Assembly: GCA_003557725.1 (NCBI GenBank)
Contig: PWNQ01000012.1
Coordinates: 1-44,671 of the forward strand
Length of the DNA: 44,671 bases
Source of the DNA: Bacteroidales bacterium
Lineage (GTDB): Bacteria; Bacteroidota; Bacteroidia; Bacteroidales; PWNQ01
Direction of reading: 5' to 3'
This document shows positions 1 through 9,119 of the stretch, piece after piece. Within the stretch, counting starts at the first letter, position 1. Every line of letters begins with the position of its first letter. The notes below the pieces were generated by a model. The model saw nothing but the letters and a program-made list of their open reading frames with translations, had not been told where the DNA came from and ran no database searches. A program made the translations under genes and the position numbers.

Positions 1-189
1 GGTTGGTCCTATGTCTCCGGTTGTTCCATGTGGGCCGGTTGTTCCGGTTATTCCTTGTGGTCCCATAGGTCCGGTATCACCAGTTATGCCTGGTATTCCC
101 TGCGGACCGGTTGGTCCTATGTCTCCGGTTGTTCCCTGTGGTCCGGTTGTTCCGGTTATTCCTTGTGGTCCCATAGGTCCGGTATCACC
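1..189. repeat. direct repeat inside collagen-like gene, period 108 bp
   Basis: Bases 1-81 recur at 109-189 with two mismatches. The offset of 108 bp is 36 codons, or twelve Gly-X-Y triplets, so copies can be gained or lost without breaking frame or triplet register. The first copy touches the window edge, so more copies may lie outside. Confidence 0.85.
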
Positions 190-645
190 TGTTGGTCCGG
201 CAGGTCCGGTATTCCCTATTGGTCCTATTGGTCCAGTAGGTCCGGCACCTCCTATTGCTCCTGTGGGTCCGGTTACTCCCGGAGGTCCTGTTGGTCCTAT
301 TGGTCCTGGCGGCAGTGAAGCGGTATCGCATAAGCTTACCCATCCTGTAGGTCCTCCGGGCAGGGGTGCCAGTTCCCGGTAAAAGACAAAGCACTGTGAG
401 TCTGTGTCAAAAACAAGCAGGCCATTAGCAGGGTTTGGGATTGATATTCTTTGCGTGGAGGTCATGCGCGGAATAAGTATCCCTCTGTTGCTGTCTCTAA
501 CTTCCAGTACTGCGGAGTTATCCGGGGTATTGGTATTAATTCCTACCTGGTTTTGTGCGGTGCTGACCAGGGGTATTGCGTATATAAAGGCAAAGATGCC
601 AAATGCAAGTATACTTAGATAAAGTTGGTGTGGAATATTTTTCAT
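1..645 (-). CDS. collagen-like Gly-X-Y repeat surface protein (partial, C-terminus beyond window)
   Basis: The reading frame opens at an ATG at 645, preceded by AAAGGA, and stays open to base 1, giving at least 215 residues. Residues 1-33 look like a signal peptide. They are followed by a short globular head (about 34-105) of the kind seen before many Bacteroidetes repeat proteins ([17 protein letters not shown], then a RGILIPRMT motif). From about residue 113 the chain is uninterrupted Gly-X-Y, rich in GPT, GPQ, GDT and GPI, so it should form a collagen-type triple helix, probably on the cell surface. A 36-residue block is duplicated at DNA level (see repeat). Bacterial collagen-like proteins are usually adhesins or structural fibres; the role here is inferred. 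No prolyl hydroxylase is visible nearby. The plus-strand Pro-rich frames over this stretch are mirror images of the repeat. Confidence 0.85.
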   Translation of the reverse strand, partial: MKNIPHQLYLSILAFGIFAFIYAIPLVSTAQNQVGINTNTPDNSAVLEVRDSNRGILIPRMTSTQRISIPNPANGLLVFDTDSQCFVFYRELAPLPGGPTGWVSLCDTASLPPGPIGPTGPPGVTGPTGAIGGAGPTGPIGPIGNTGPAGPTGDTGPMGPQGITGTTGPQGTTGDIGPTGPQGIPGITGDTGPMGPQGITGTTGPHGTTGDIGPT

Positions 646-785
646 TTTTCCTTTGTTTTTAAGTGTACAAAATGTATGTTGCATCAATGTAAAAGAAACT
701 GGGCAGGGGATATGGTTTTTATCCTGTGCTGCTATATGCTGCATATTATTGTTTATTATTTTCTGCATATTAATTCATTACGTTA

Positions 786-2129
786 CTATCGGATTAATGT
801 CAGGTGTCCCTGGTGCCGGTTTTGTTTTCCACTTTTCCCTTTGACGATGATCAGGTAATTATAGACGCCTATCGGGGCATTTGCTCCTCTGATGGTTCCG
901 TCCCATCCTTCCATGTAGTCGTTGGTGCTAAATAATATTCTTCCATACCGGTCAAAGATATAGAGTTCATAATCGGCTATGTCGTAGTTTTCATTCACTA
1001 CGGGGTGGAATACATCGTTAAGTCCGTCTCCGTTGGGGGAGAATGCATCCGGGATAAACAGGTCTGCAAAAGGGGTTTCTGTTGAGGCCAGTGCCCAGTT
1101 AGTGAATAATTCAGTGGGATCAACATCTTTAATACGGACGGTTCTGAGTGCAGCAGAAGCTTCGCCTTCAGGAGGTATAGTTTCCCAGCTATATGCATTT
1201 TCATCGAACCTGACGGCTTTAAGATTGGGAGGGTCAATAAGGGTATTAAGAGTAGGTTTTAAATCTTCGGGAGTATAAGTGAAGGTAATATCTACCTGTG
1301 GTTTATGCTGGAAAGCGGGCTTTATGACCCAGTAGCGGTCTATGACCGTAAGGGGCTCTAATGTTAAAGCGGATGTGTTTTGGGGGAAAGGGGTATTGTA
1401 GAGGTCTGTAGGATATGTTGCAAAAGTAAAATAACTGTTATCATCCATTCCCCCCTGTTTAATGTTTATCTGTAGGTTGAGGTCATTGGTATTTGATAAG
1501 CCACTTCCGAAAGGGACATTAAAGGTGCCAAAGTTAGTTGCTCCCACATTCCACTGTAGCTCGCCGTATCCGTCAACAGGTGTTGTTTCACTCATGATAT
1601 ACCCTCCAATGTATACAATTCCAATAGGAGAGGGGTTGTCAATAATTAATTTTCGCATGTTTAGCTCCAAAATAGCATTGATGCGTAATGTGCCGCGGAC
1701 CATGTTTTTATCTGTTAACAGAAACTTAGGCCTGTTTTCAATGTACAGGTTCTCAAAATGTGTAGGTGTAGTTCCGGTTAGATACTGGGGGTTAGCCGGG
1801 CCGCTTAAAATTACTGTTCCGTCAGAGCTGGTGCCAAATAAAGTAGTAAAAACATGTCCGTTAGAATAGTTAAACCAGCTACCCCATACTTCCATGTCTC
1901 CACGAAACAATTCAATGGTTCCTGTGTGTGTATTAGTTGGTGTTATGGTATCCCGGTTGGTGAAATCCCCGTCAATAAACAATGCCGGGGCAGTGGTGAC
2001 GCTCCCGCTTATATTACCCACAAATACCGATGACCCTCGGTTTACAAATGTGGAATCACGAGTAACTACCTGAGCACTGAGATTATAGATGTATAGTGCA
2101 AATAACAGTATGGTAAAAAAATACTTCAT
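786..2129 (-). CDS. secreted protein with T9SS type-B (gliding-motility CHU_C) C-terminal domain
   Basis: 447 residues from the ATG at 2129. A TTG four codons upstream is in frame but less likely. Residues 1-20 form a signal peptide (MKYFFTILLFALYIYNLSAQ). The middle (about 21-340) is beta-rich and unrecognised. The last 95 or so residues carry FIPDAFSPNGDGLND, then YELYIFDRYG and WDG, the hallmarks of the gliding-motility-associated / type-B sorting domain that targets proteins through the type IX secretion system. The protein is therefore predicted to be exported through the outer membrane and retained at, or released from, the cell surface. It lies 140 bp upstream of the collagen-like gene on the same strand, so the two may form a small surface-protein locus. 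The substrate or partner is unknown. Confidence 0.85.
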   Translation of the reverse strand: MKYFFTILLFALYIYNLSAQVVTRDSTFVNRGSSVFVGNISGSVTTAPALFIDGDFTNRDTITPTNTHTGTIELFRGDMEVWGSWFNYSNGHVFTTLFGTSSDGTVILSGPANPQYLTGTTPTHFENLYIENRPKFLLTDKNMVRGTLRINAILELNMRKLIIDNPSPIGIVYIGGYIMSETTPVDGYGELQWNVGATNFGTFNVPFGSGLSNTNDLNLQINIKQGGMDDNSYFTFATYPTDLYNTPFPQNTSALTLEPLTVIDRYWVIKPAFQHKPQVDITFTYTPEDLKPTLNTLIDPPNLKAVRFDENAYSWETIPPEGEASAALRTVRIKDVDPTELFTNWALASTETPFADLFIPDAFSPNGDGLNDVFHPVVNENYDIADYELYIFDRYGRILFSTNDYMEGWDGTIRGANAPIGVYNYLIIVKGKSGKQNRHQGHLTLIR

Positions 2130-2569
2130 AATATTTTGCAAATGTCTTCCAAAGCATATTATAAAAAATCAAACCAATGACTTAAAAAATTTATAAACTC
2201 AAAGAGTCAAAATCTATTGCTGGCTAGCGATTGCGAATCATATATTTTACCTGTATTTATTTAATTGAATAATGAAACAAAAATAAAGAAAAAAACAGAT
2301 AATCAACACTACATCTCTATTTTCAACGAAAAATAATAAAGAAAGTTCTGTTACTTCAGGCAGGATTATTATCATGCTATTTTAACATGCTATTAGACAG
2401 GAGGAAGTGGATAAATTATTCGAAATTTTTATTATGATCCGCTGAAGAAGGAATAATTCTTTAGTTTTGCCCATTATATATAGGTGGGGAGTGCGCTTGC
2501 AGGAAAGCCTTGATATGTATATAACTTACTCTCAATTGAGGTTTTATATTTTATAATCAATTCTTTTTC
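2130..2569. other. 440-bp AT-rich intergenic region, divergent promoters
   Basis: Separates the minus-strand T9SS gene from the plus-strand yidD gene. No coding frame with gene-like content is visible. It should hold both promoters. A TAGTTTTG at 2462-2469 matches the Bacteroidetes -7 pattern TAnnTTTG, but there is no clear -33 TTG, so I do not call it separately. Confidence 0.5.
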
Positions 2570-2848
2570 ATGCGATTTGTTAAGTATCCATTATTATTTT
2601 TCATACGGGTTTACCAGTACATGATTTCCCCGTTTACTCCGGCATCCTGTCGTCATATTCCCACGTGTTCCTCCTACGCGTATGAGTCATTGGAGCGTCA
2701 CGGGATGATAAGGGGTATACGGCTGGCGTTTTTTCGTGTGATTCGTTGTCATCCCTGGGGCACCAGTGGATGGGATCCTGTGCCGCTCATTTTAGTTAAA
2801 CGGATTAAAGTAAGACCAATAAAAAGATCAATCTCCATAAAATTTTAG
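2570..2848 (+). CDS. yidD: membrane protein insertion efficiency factor YidD
   Basis: 92 residues, close to the usual 70-90. It has the family pattern: a short amphipathic N-terminus ([12 protein letters not shown]), then [19 protein letters not shown] and RCHPWG with the conserved cysteines. YidD is a small inner-face membrane-associated protein that assists YidC-dependent insertion of membrane proteins. Its stop is only 2 nt before the start of the zinc-transporter binding protein, so it is probably the first gene of that operon. That linkage differs from the rnpA-yidD-yidC order of many bacteria. Confidence 0.92.
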   Translation: MRFVKYPLLFFIRVYQYMISPFTPASCRHIPTCSSYAYESLERHGMIRGIRLAFFRVIRCHPWGTSGWDPVPLILVKRIKVRPIKRSISIKF

Positions 2849-2850
2849 TT

Positions 2851-3768
2851 ATGCGTGTTAATTGGGTTTTTTTGCTTTTGATAGCGGGAAGCATTTTTTT
2901 TCAAATGTGTCATTATAAATCGGATAAGTCTGATTTAGAGGGGGCAGCAGTGGTTAGTGTGACCGTGCTTCCCCTTCAATATTTCACAGAGCGTATATGT
3001 GGAGATTTTTGCCGTGTGAACGTGCTGGTACCTCCGGGTGCTGGTCATTCCACCTATGAGCCTACAGCTAAACAGATGAAAAAGCTTTCCCGTTCTCAGT
3101 TGTATTTGAGTATTCCTTCACTGGACTTTGAGCATGCCTGGATGGGTCGTTTCCGGTCGGTTAACCCCCAAATAGAGGTGGTGGATATCTCCCGCGGCAT
3201 CTCGTTGATAGGGAATTCCCGCCATGATAATGGTCAGGACCATACGGTTTGTGACCACGGGGTGCCGGGCCATGGTGATCCGCACATCTGGGTATCTCCA
3301 TCCACGGTTCTTCCGTTGATAGAGAATATTAGACAAGCACTGGTTCGGGTTTATCCCGACGAGGAGGAGGTCTTTAATGCTAATTACCAACGTTTAAAAG
3401 CAGAGGTTTATGCAAAAGACTCCCTGTTAAAAGACCGCTTTTCCAGCTTGGTTGATCGCTCTTTCCTGGTTTATCATCCTGCATTGGGCTATTTGGCAAG
3501 GGATTATAACCTGGAGCAGATTGTAATTGAAGACATGGGAAGAGAACCTTCTCCCCGTCAGTTGGGTAAAGTACTACGGCAAGCTCATGAAAAGGGAGTA
3601 GATAAACTTTTTGTGCAAAAGCAGTTTGACGTGGAAACATCGCGGGTGGTTGCCGGAGAGCTTGGCCTTAAAGTGGTTATTATCGACCCGCTGGATTACA
3701 ACTGGAACAGTCAGATTGAACATATTGCAAATAGCGTTGGTGATGACAAAATTGTTGGAGGTAAATGA
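2851..3768 (+). CDS. znuA: zinc/manganese-type ABC transporter substrate-binding lipoprotein (ZnuA/TroA family)
   Basis: 305 residues. The N-terminal hydrophobic segment ends at Cys20, a probable lipidation site. Cluster A-I binding proteins use three His and one Asp/Glu for the metal; here H66 (in AGHSTYEP), H145 (in GDPHIWVSP), H209 (VYHPALGY) and D279 (IDPLDYNW) fit. Between the first two lies a His-rich stretch (about 125-145, six His), the loop that distinguishes zinc binders from manganese binders in this family, so zinc is the more likely substrate. It is translationally linked to the ATPase gene, which starts 26 nt before its stop. Zinc over manganese is inferred. Confidence 0.9.
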   Translation: MRVNWVFLLLIAGSIFFQMCHYKSDKSDLEGAAVVSVTVLPLQYFTERICGDFCRVNVLVPPGAGHSTYEPTAKQMKKLSRSQLYLSIPSLDFEHAWMGRFRSVNPQIEVVDISRGISLIGNSRHDNGQDHTVCDHGVPGHGDPHIWVSPSTVLPLIENIRQALVRVYPDEEEVFNANYQRLKAEVYAKDSLLKDRFSSLVDRSFLVYHPALGYLARDYNLEQIVIEDMGREPSPRQLGKVLRQAHEKGVDKLFVQKQFDVETSRVVAGELGLKVVIIDPLDYNWNSQIEHIANSVGDDKIVGGK

Positions 3769-4504
3769 TGTTAGTGCCGGATACCACCGGGAACCAGTGA
3801 TCGAGAAGGCTTGCTTTTCCGTGTCACAGGATGACTTTATTGGGATCATCGGACCCAATGGGGGAGGGAAAACAACGCTGTTAAAGGTGATGCTGGGCCT
3901 GCATAAACCGTTCAGCGGAATGGTTAAGTGGTTTTTGGAAGATAACCCCCAGTCTGCCAGACAAAAAATAGGATACTTACCCCAGATCAACTTTTTTGAT
4001 ATTCGTTTTCCAATATCCGTTTTTGATGTGGTGCGCTCCGGACTGGCTTCTCCGGATAACCTGAGAGGCAGGTTTTCCCGGAAACAAAACCACCACGTGG
4101 AGGAGGTGTTGAGACTGCTGGGAATGAGTAGGTTAAAAAATAAGAGCATGGGGATGCTTTCCGGTGGTGAGAAGCAGCGGGTTTTTCTGGGCAGAGCCAT
4201 CGTGTCCAATCCGGATATCCTGTTCCTGGATGAACCCGGAACTTATGTGGACCACGAGTTTGAATCGGAAATGTACGATATGCTTAAAAACTTAAACCAG
4301 CATATGGCTATCGTTCTGGTATCTCATGACCTGGGGATGATCTCTTCCTATATTAAGTCCATTATATGTGTTAACCGGGTGGTTCACTATCATGCATCCA
4401 ATATCATCTCCAATGAGCAGCTGACTACCTATAACTGTCCTATCCAGTTGATCACCCATGGGGATGTACCTCATACGGTTTTGAATAAACATACACAGAG
4501 ATGA
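3743..4504 (+). CDS. znuC: metal ABC transporter ATP-binding protein (ZnuC-like)
   Basis: 253 residues from the ATG at 3743. The open frame extends upstream to a TTG at 3611, but that part overlaps znuA and does not look like an ABC N-terminus. Walker A GPNGGGKT is at 37-44, the signature LSGGEKQ at 139-145, Walker B ILFLDEP at 159-165 and the switch His at 195 (VSHD). The D-loop reads GTYVD rather than the common TTGVD. The last 40 residues carry several His and Cys, as in other ZnuC proteins. It overlaps znuA by 26 nt and the permease gene by 4 nt (ATGA), so the three proteins should be made together as one importer. Confidence 0.93.
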   Translation: MTKLLEVNDVSAGYHREPVIEKACFSVSQDDFIGIIGPNGGGKTTLLKVMLGLHKPFSGMVKWFLEDNPQSARQKIGYLPQINFFDIRFPISVFDVVRSGLASPDNLRGRFSRKQNHHVEEVLRLLGMSRLKNKSMGMLSGGEKQRVFLGRAIVSNPDILFLDEPGTYVDHEFESEMYDMLKNLNQHMAIVLVSHDLGMISSYIKSIICVNRVVHYHASNIISNEQLTTYNCPIQLITHGDVPHTVLNKHTQR

Positions 4505-5304
4505 GTGAGTTGTTTCAATATGATTTCTTTATCAGGTCACTGGCTGGGGCGGTGTTTGCCGCCATTACCTGTGGCTTGACAGGAACCTATATTGTTAGCC
4601 GCCGAATGGTTTTTGTGTCCGGAGGGATAACGCATGCCTCATTTGGAGGGATTGGCATTGGGTATTTCCTGGGCATAAACCCGGTGATGGGGGCTGCGGT
4701 ATTCGGAGTGCTGGTAGCCCTGGGCATGGAGCGATTCTCCTACCGGGATATGGTTCGCCAGGACTCGCTCATCGCCATGTTATGGTCGCTGGGAATGGCT
4801 GTGGGCGTTATTTTTATCTATATCACACCAGGATATGCCCCCAATTTGCTTACTTACCTGTTTGGAAGTATATTGACCATCACTACCACAGACCTGCTTT
4901 TACTGGGCGGTCTTTCCTTGATTAGTATTCTGATATTCATTCTGTTCTACAATACCATACTGATGGTTTCTTTTGATGAGGGCTTTGCTGAGACTCGAAG
5001 CATGCCAGTAAAGGGAATAAAAAGCATGATGATCATTTTGGTGGCACTGACCATTGTGTTTAATATCCGCATTGTGGGCATAATAATGGTGCTTGCGTTG
5101 TTGACTGTTCCGCAAGCCATAGCCAATTTATTTACCAGCAATTACAAACACATGCTTATTTATTCCGTTTTGTCCGGCATGGCAGGAACCCTCTCAGGGC
5201 TGGCAGCATCCTGGTATCTGAATATCCCTTCAGGGGCCACTATTGTTTTTACCCTGGTGCTGATGTTCTCTATGGCAAAGCTGATCAAAAGTGTGACGGG
5301 CTAA
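4501..5304 (+). CDS. znuB: metal ABC transporter permease (ZnuB/TroC family)
   Basis: 267 residues and about eight hydrophobic segments, normal for the ABC-3 permease family. The N-terminal motif SRRMVFVSGGITHASFGG is the family hallmark. The start overlaps the ATPase stop (ATGA). The stop TAA at 5302-5304 overlaps the TAG of the convergent cupin gene (CTAA on the plus strand), so there is no spacer for a terminator between the converging genes. Confidence 0.93.
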   Translation: MSELFQYDFFIRSLAGAVFAAITCGLTGTYIVSRRMVFVSGGITHASFGGIGIGYFLGINPVMGAAVFGVLVALGMERFSYRDMVRQDSLIAMLWSLGMAVGVIFIYITPGYAPNLLTYLFGSILTITTTDLLLLGGLSLISILIFILFYNTILMVSFDEGFAETRSMPVKGIKSMMIILVALTIVFNIRIVGIIMVLALLTVPQAIANLFTSNYKHMLIYSVLSGMAGTLSGLAASWYLNIPSGATIVFTLVLMFSMAKLIKSVTG

Positions 5305-5894
5305 TGGTCGTGATCATGGTCATGGTCATGGTCATGATGCTCATCATGGTAGATCCCCGCTTCTTCATAGGTTTTGTTTATGGTTCCTCTGGGATGTTCG
5401 GGTGGCCCGTAGATGGTATACAGCTTCAGTTTGCTGTCGCCCACATTTTTTATGGTGTGCCAGTATCCTGCAGGGATAAGTACGGCCCAGTCATCTGATA
5501 CTTTTTTATCAAAGTCAAGGTTCTCTTCTGTGAGGCCCATCATTACCCTGGCTTTTCCTTTCTCAACCCTTATAAACTGGTCATGTCCCCGGTGTACTTC
5601 CAGGTCAATAATTTCACCTGGCTCCAGTGTCATTAGCACCAGTTGCATATAGTCGCCTGTCCATATGCTTTGGCGGTAATTTTTGTTGGAGAGGGTGGCC
5701 TTTTCCACATCCACCACGTAAGGAATGGGGCCTCTGTCGTCAAGGTTCAAAGGGTCGGGTGTTTTCATCTCTTTTTTGTCTGGCTTTTCTCCTTCAGCGG
5801 GGGCCTGGTCATTACAGGCTACAAAGGCCATCATTACAGCAGCCGCAGTTAATGAAACAAGGGCTCCTTTCAAAAATAATGCATTTTTTCTCAT
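5301..5894 (-). CDS. cupin-domain lipoprotein with C-terminal His/Asp tail
   Basis: 197 residues from the ATG at 5894; the open frame extends upstream without a better start. Residues 1-27 form a lipoprotein signal (AFVAC, Cys27). Residues of about 80-175 are a single cupin barrel: MTLEPGEIIDLEVHRGHDQFIRVEKG is the first cupin motif and PAGYWHTIKNVG the second. Such small cupins often open or isomerise sugars or bind a metal; the activity is not evident here. The last 16 or so residues alternate His with Asp and Glu (HDEHH, then HD repeats), a typical zinc- or nickel-binding tail, encoded by a hexanucleotide repeat. It converges on, and overlaps by 3 nt, the zinc permease gene. A periplasmic metal-buffering role is inferred. 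Confidence 0.8.
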   Translation of the reverse strand: MRKNALFLKGALVSLTAAAVMMAFVACNDQAPAEGEKPDKKEMKTPDPLNLDDRGPIPYVVDVEKATLSNKNYRQSIWTGDYMQLVLMTLEPGEIIDLEVHRGHDQFIRVEKGKARVMMGLTEENLDFDKKVSDDWAVLIPAGYWHTIKNVGDSKLKLYTIYGPPEHPRGTINKTYEEAGIYHDEHHDHDHDHDHDH

Positions 5895-5913
5895 AATACA
5901 AGGGTTTAGTAAT

Positions 5914-5982
5914 GAGAGTAGTCTAAAGCACCATGCGTTCACAATGGGTAGAAATCAGATGCAATTTATTTAGACCGGACTC
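5914..5982 (-). repeat. copy B of a ~70-bp imperfect inverted-repeat element
   Basis: 69 bp. One arm (TTTAGACCGGACTC, 5969-5982) is identical to the intact arm of the element at 35532-35601. The other (GAGAGTAGTCTAAA, 5914-5927) is a degraded inverted copy. The interiors share TTCACA and GAAATCA at similar offsets. It ends 19 bp before the start of the cupin gene, in its presumed leader. In the cupin-sense RNA the arms would pair at 11 of 14 positions, one of them G-U. Confidence 0.6.
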
Positions 5983-6068
5983 ATCATAGATTAACGAATT
6001 TATTTTGTTTTAAATTGATAAACAAGCCATCTGTGGATTTGTTCACACCTGGGAGGTGGGTTGAGCAT

Positions 6069-6119
6069 AAAAACCCTCCATTACAGGAGGCGTGTGCCAT
6101 CCTGCCATGGAGGGTTTTT
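6069..6119 (-). terminator. intrinsic terminator of the V-ATPase operon
   Basis: A perfect 13-bp stem (AAAAACCCTCCAT at 6069-6081, ATGGAGGGTTTTT at 6107-6119) encloses a smaller inverted repeat (CAGGA / TCCTG). It has A/T runs on both sides and lies about 60 bp after the stop of atpK on the minus strand. It could work in both directions. Confidence 0.8.
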
Positions 6120-6179
6120 AATAGGTTTGCCGGGGTGATTATATTTTCCGGCAATATTTGGTGTTCTTTTCCCGGGCGG

Positions 6180-6650
<471 letters not shown>

Positions 6651-6659
6651 TTATTATTA

Positions 6660-8492
6660 TTACTGTAACTGTTTAAGCGGTTTATATTCTTTTCCGCCGC
6701 CGGTAAAACCGGCGTTTTTATAAAATTCCACAAAGGTAAGCCGGAGTGGGTGAACAAACGCTCCCAGTCCGGACATAAAGATATTGATACTATGGCCAAC
6801 CACCAGGATAATAAGGATGACCAGTTGCTGCAGGATGATCACATCGGGGCTCAGATCAAAGGCCAGCTGGTTAAAGACCAGGCCCAGAATAGCACTGGCT
6901 AACCCCAGAGCAAACAGCCTGATGTAGGACAACAAGTCGCCGATCAAACCAATAACCGTGTTGTAGGCGTCCCAGAATCCCAGACCAATATTTAAAAAGA
7001 TGTTGCGCTTTGGGTCGTTGAGGACAAATATACCCAGAGATGCAGCGCCAAGGATTATCTTGTGGGCTGTGCCCCAAAGCAAAGGCTCTTGGGAAGCGGC
7101 TTGTTCATCCAGGTAATAGAATAGGCCTGAAAATACGATAAGGAAAAACCATGACCAGGTAGAGATGGAGTAGGCAAAGCCTTTTTGGCGGATTTTGTTA
7201 ACCGCTTTAAGCACCATGCCAAACAGGATTTGTACCCCACCCAAAATTATGGCCAGGTTAAACATTTGGTTTTCATCCAGGAACATTTCCCTGATGCCCG
7301 ATAAAACGGGGATAGGAGTTTCAATAAGGTTTATGCCAAAAAATGTACCGGTAAGGATGCCAAAGATAACCGTAGCCAGTCCCAGCCACTGTATCAGGGC
7401 TAACACGGGCTTTAGGCCGGGTTTGGCTTTCCGTTTGTAAAGGGCTGCGGCGATCACCATCATCAGTCCATACCCTGCATCGCCCAGACAAAAGCCAAAG
7501 AACATCATAAAGAAAGGGGCAAAGAAGGGTGTCATATCCAGTTCCGCATAGGAGGGGAGGGAAAAAAGCTTGCCTACCGGCTCAAATAGCCGCGAGTAGC
7601 GGTTGTTTTTCAGCATAATAGGTGGCTTTTCCTCCTCTTTAGCCTTTTCTTTCAGGTAATATACCTCTTTATGGTTGAGGAATTCATCCAGTGCGTCCTG
7701 CTTAACCTCCGGGACCCATGCTTCCAGGTACCTTACCTTTCCTTCCGCCTCTTCACGGGTCTGAAAGCGCACGTTGAGCTCGGCATAGGCATCTTCCAGC
7801 TCTTTTTTGTACTGCTCAACTTGCTCCAGTCCTTCCTGTGACAAATGATCCAGCGCCTCATTGATCTCCCGTATGCGTTCACGGCTTTTCTTTTCTTCTT
7901 TTTCCACTGTGCCCAGCTCTTTTCCGGGAGGAGCGACTTCATCTACTGCCCTGTTCTTTATGGCGATTTCCGGCTTTTCAGTCCTGCTGATGGACACAAA
8001 ATAGCGAAACCCGGCATGGTCTGACACCACCTCAATGGGGTACTTTTCCTCCCATTGGGGCTGGTATTTTTTCACAGGACATACAAAGAAGTGAATATGA
8101 AAGCCTTCTTCCAAAAGCCGCTGAACCTTGCTGCGGGAGAAATAACCCCAGGGGGTGATCTGCTTCTTCTCTTTTAGTAATGCCTGAAGTTGTTGTTCAT
8201 ACTGCTCCAGGTCTCTTTGGTATGTGGAGATGGTTTCAAAAACTTCTTTTCCTGTTTTGTTCTTTTCATTTTCTCCGGAAAGGGTGGTTTGACTTTTTGG
8301 TTTTCTGCTTTCCAAAAACTTAACCACTTTATGTACATCATGAATATCCCGGTACAGCTCCTGCATTTCCCGGGAAGGCTCAGCCTTGTACTGGCGGATA
8401 TGTGCTACACCCTTGCGTTTTAACTGCTCTATGAACGCGTCATAATCCGCATAAAAAACAAGGAATGAATATTTATACATGGGTATGATCAT
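6660..8492 (-). CDS. atpI: V-type ATPase subunit I (membrane stator, a-subunit homologue)
   Basis: 610 residues. The first 330 or so are charged and coiled-coil rich (the cytoplasmic arm that contacts the peripheral stalk). The rest holds about seven membrane segments, from LDMTPFFAPFFMMFFGFCLGD onward. The essential channel arginine is R525 in LLSYIRLFALGLAS. The start ATG overlaps the subunit D stop (ATGA), indicating coupled translation. Together with ring subunit K it forms the ion path. The gene shows no damage, in contrast to atpK 27 bp downstream. Confidence 0.93.
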   Translation of the reverse strand: MIIPMYKYSFLVFYADYDAFIEQLKRKGVAHIRQYKAEPSREMQELYRDIHDVHKVVKFLESRKPKSQTTLSGENEKNKTGKEVFETISTYQRDLEQYEQQLQALLKEKKQITPWGYFSRSKVQRLLEEGFHIHFFVCPVKKYQPQWEEKYPIEVVSDHAGFRYFVSISRTEKPEIAIKNRAVDEVAPPGKELGTVEKEEKKSRERIREINEALDHLSQEGLEQVEQYKKELEDAYAELNVRFQTREEAEGKVRYLEAWVPEVKQDALDEFLNHKEVYYLKEKAKEEEKPPIMLKNNRYSRLFEPVGKLFSLPSYAELDMTPFFAPFFMMFFGFCLGDAGYGLMMVIAAALYKRKAKPGLKPVLALIQWLGLATVIFGILTGTFFGINLIETPIPVLSGIREMFLDENQMFNLAIILGGVQILFGMVLKAVNKIRQKGFAYSISTWSWFFLIVFSGLFYYLDEQAASQEPLLWGTAHKIILGAASLGIFVLNDPKRNIFLNIGLGFWDAYNTVIGLIGDLLSYIRLFALGLASAILGLVFNQLAFDLSPDVIILQQLVILIILVVGHSINIFMSGLGAFVHPLRLTFVEFYKNAGFTGGGKEYKPLKQLQ

Positions 8493-9091
8493 GCCAGTGT
8501 CTCCGTTTGTTGTTGTCTGGTTTTTACGATTTTCTGTGCTGCCTTGGATAGGTTTTCTTCGTCTTCCAGAAACCGTTTGATTTTTCGTATGGCTTCCTGA
8601 TATCCGGGTATTTGCACCTTTTCAAAGAGGTTTACCTTTTGGGTGGTTTTTTTCCGTGCATGGTCCAACAGCTCCATTTTGCGCTGAAATACGTCTTTTT
8701 CAATAGCTATACGTGTGAGTTTTTTCAGTATTTCCACTGCGTCCGGGAACCAGGCCGGGGCTTGAAACATGTTGTAGTCTTTGATCTCATACTGTATATC
8801 TTCCAGTATGGGCGTTTGTACTCCGGCGATTTTCTTTGAGCTGAGATTTACCTCTTTGATCTGTATCAGGTCCGCCTGGAACTCACCCCACAGACGCATG
8901 GTAGCTTCCAGGGTGTTCATCTCCTGCTGCAGTTTTTTCTCCAGCTCTACCGCTTTGGTCTTGGCCTTTTTTACCTCCATACGCAAGGCAGACTCCTTGT
9001 TCTTCAGCGTAGGCAAAGCCCTCTCACGGATCTGAAGCTGTTTTTTCAGCGCCTGTTGTGATGTTTTATTATATTGAAACTTAATAGCCAC
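8489..9091 (-). CDS. atpD: V-type ATPase subunit D (central rotor shaft)
   Basis: 200 residues, almost entirely alpha-helical with long N- and C-terminal coiled-coil stretches, as expected for the shaft turning inside the A3B3 head. The start is GTG at 9091, chosen because the resulting N-terminus (MAIKFQYNKTSQQALKKQL) matches the family and the next in-frame Met is about 37 residues in. It lies 28 bp after atpB and overlaps atpI by 4 nt. No separate subunit F gene, the usual partner of D, is present. Confidence 0.9.
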   Translation of the reverse strand: MAIKFQYNKTSQQALKKQLQIRERALPTLKNKESALRMEVKKAKTKAVELEKKLQQEMNTLEATMRLWGEFQADLIQIKEVNLSSKKIAGVQTPILEDIQYEIKDYNMFQAPAWFPDAVEILKKLTRIAIEKDVFQRKMELLDHARKKTTQKVNLFEKVQIPGYQEAIRKIKRFLEDEENLSKAAQKIVKTRQQQTETLA

Positions 9092-9119
9092 GTTATAATG
9101 AAGGTTTTAATGATTTAGC

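Noticed and set aside
11-382. Pro/Gly/Val-rich plus-strand frame of 123 residues
   Set aside because: It is the complement of the Gly-X-Y coding repeat of the minus-strand collagen-like gene, which has a signal peptide, a ribosome site and a head domain.
2429-2470. A further copy of the ~70-bp element (ATCCGCTGAAG... TTCTTTAG)
   Set aside because: Only about ten bases match at one place, and the diagnostic CCGGT and GGACTC arms are missing.
3574-4209. Minus-strand frame of 211 residues over the zinc transporter genes
   Set aside because: It lies opposite clear znuA/znuC coding sequence, with no recognisable protein features.
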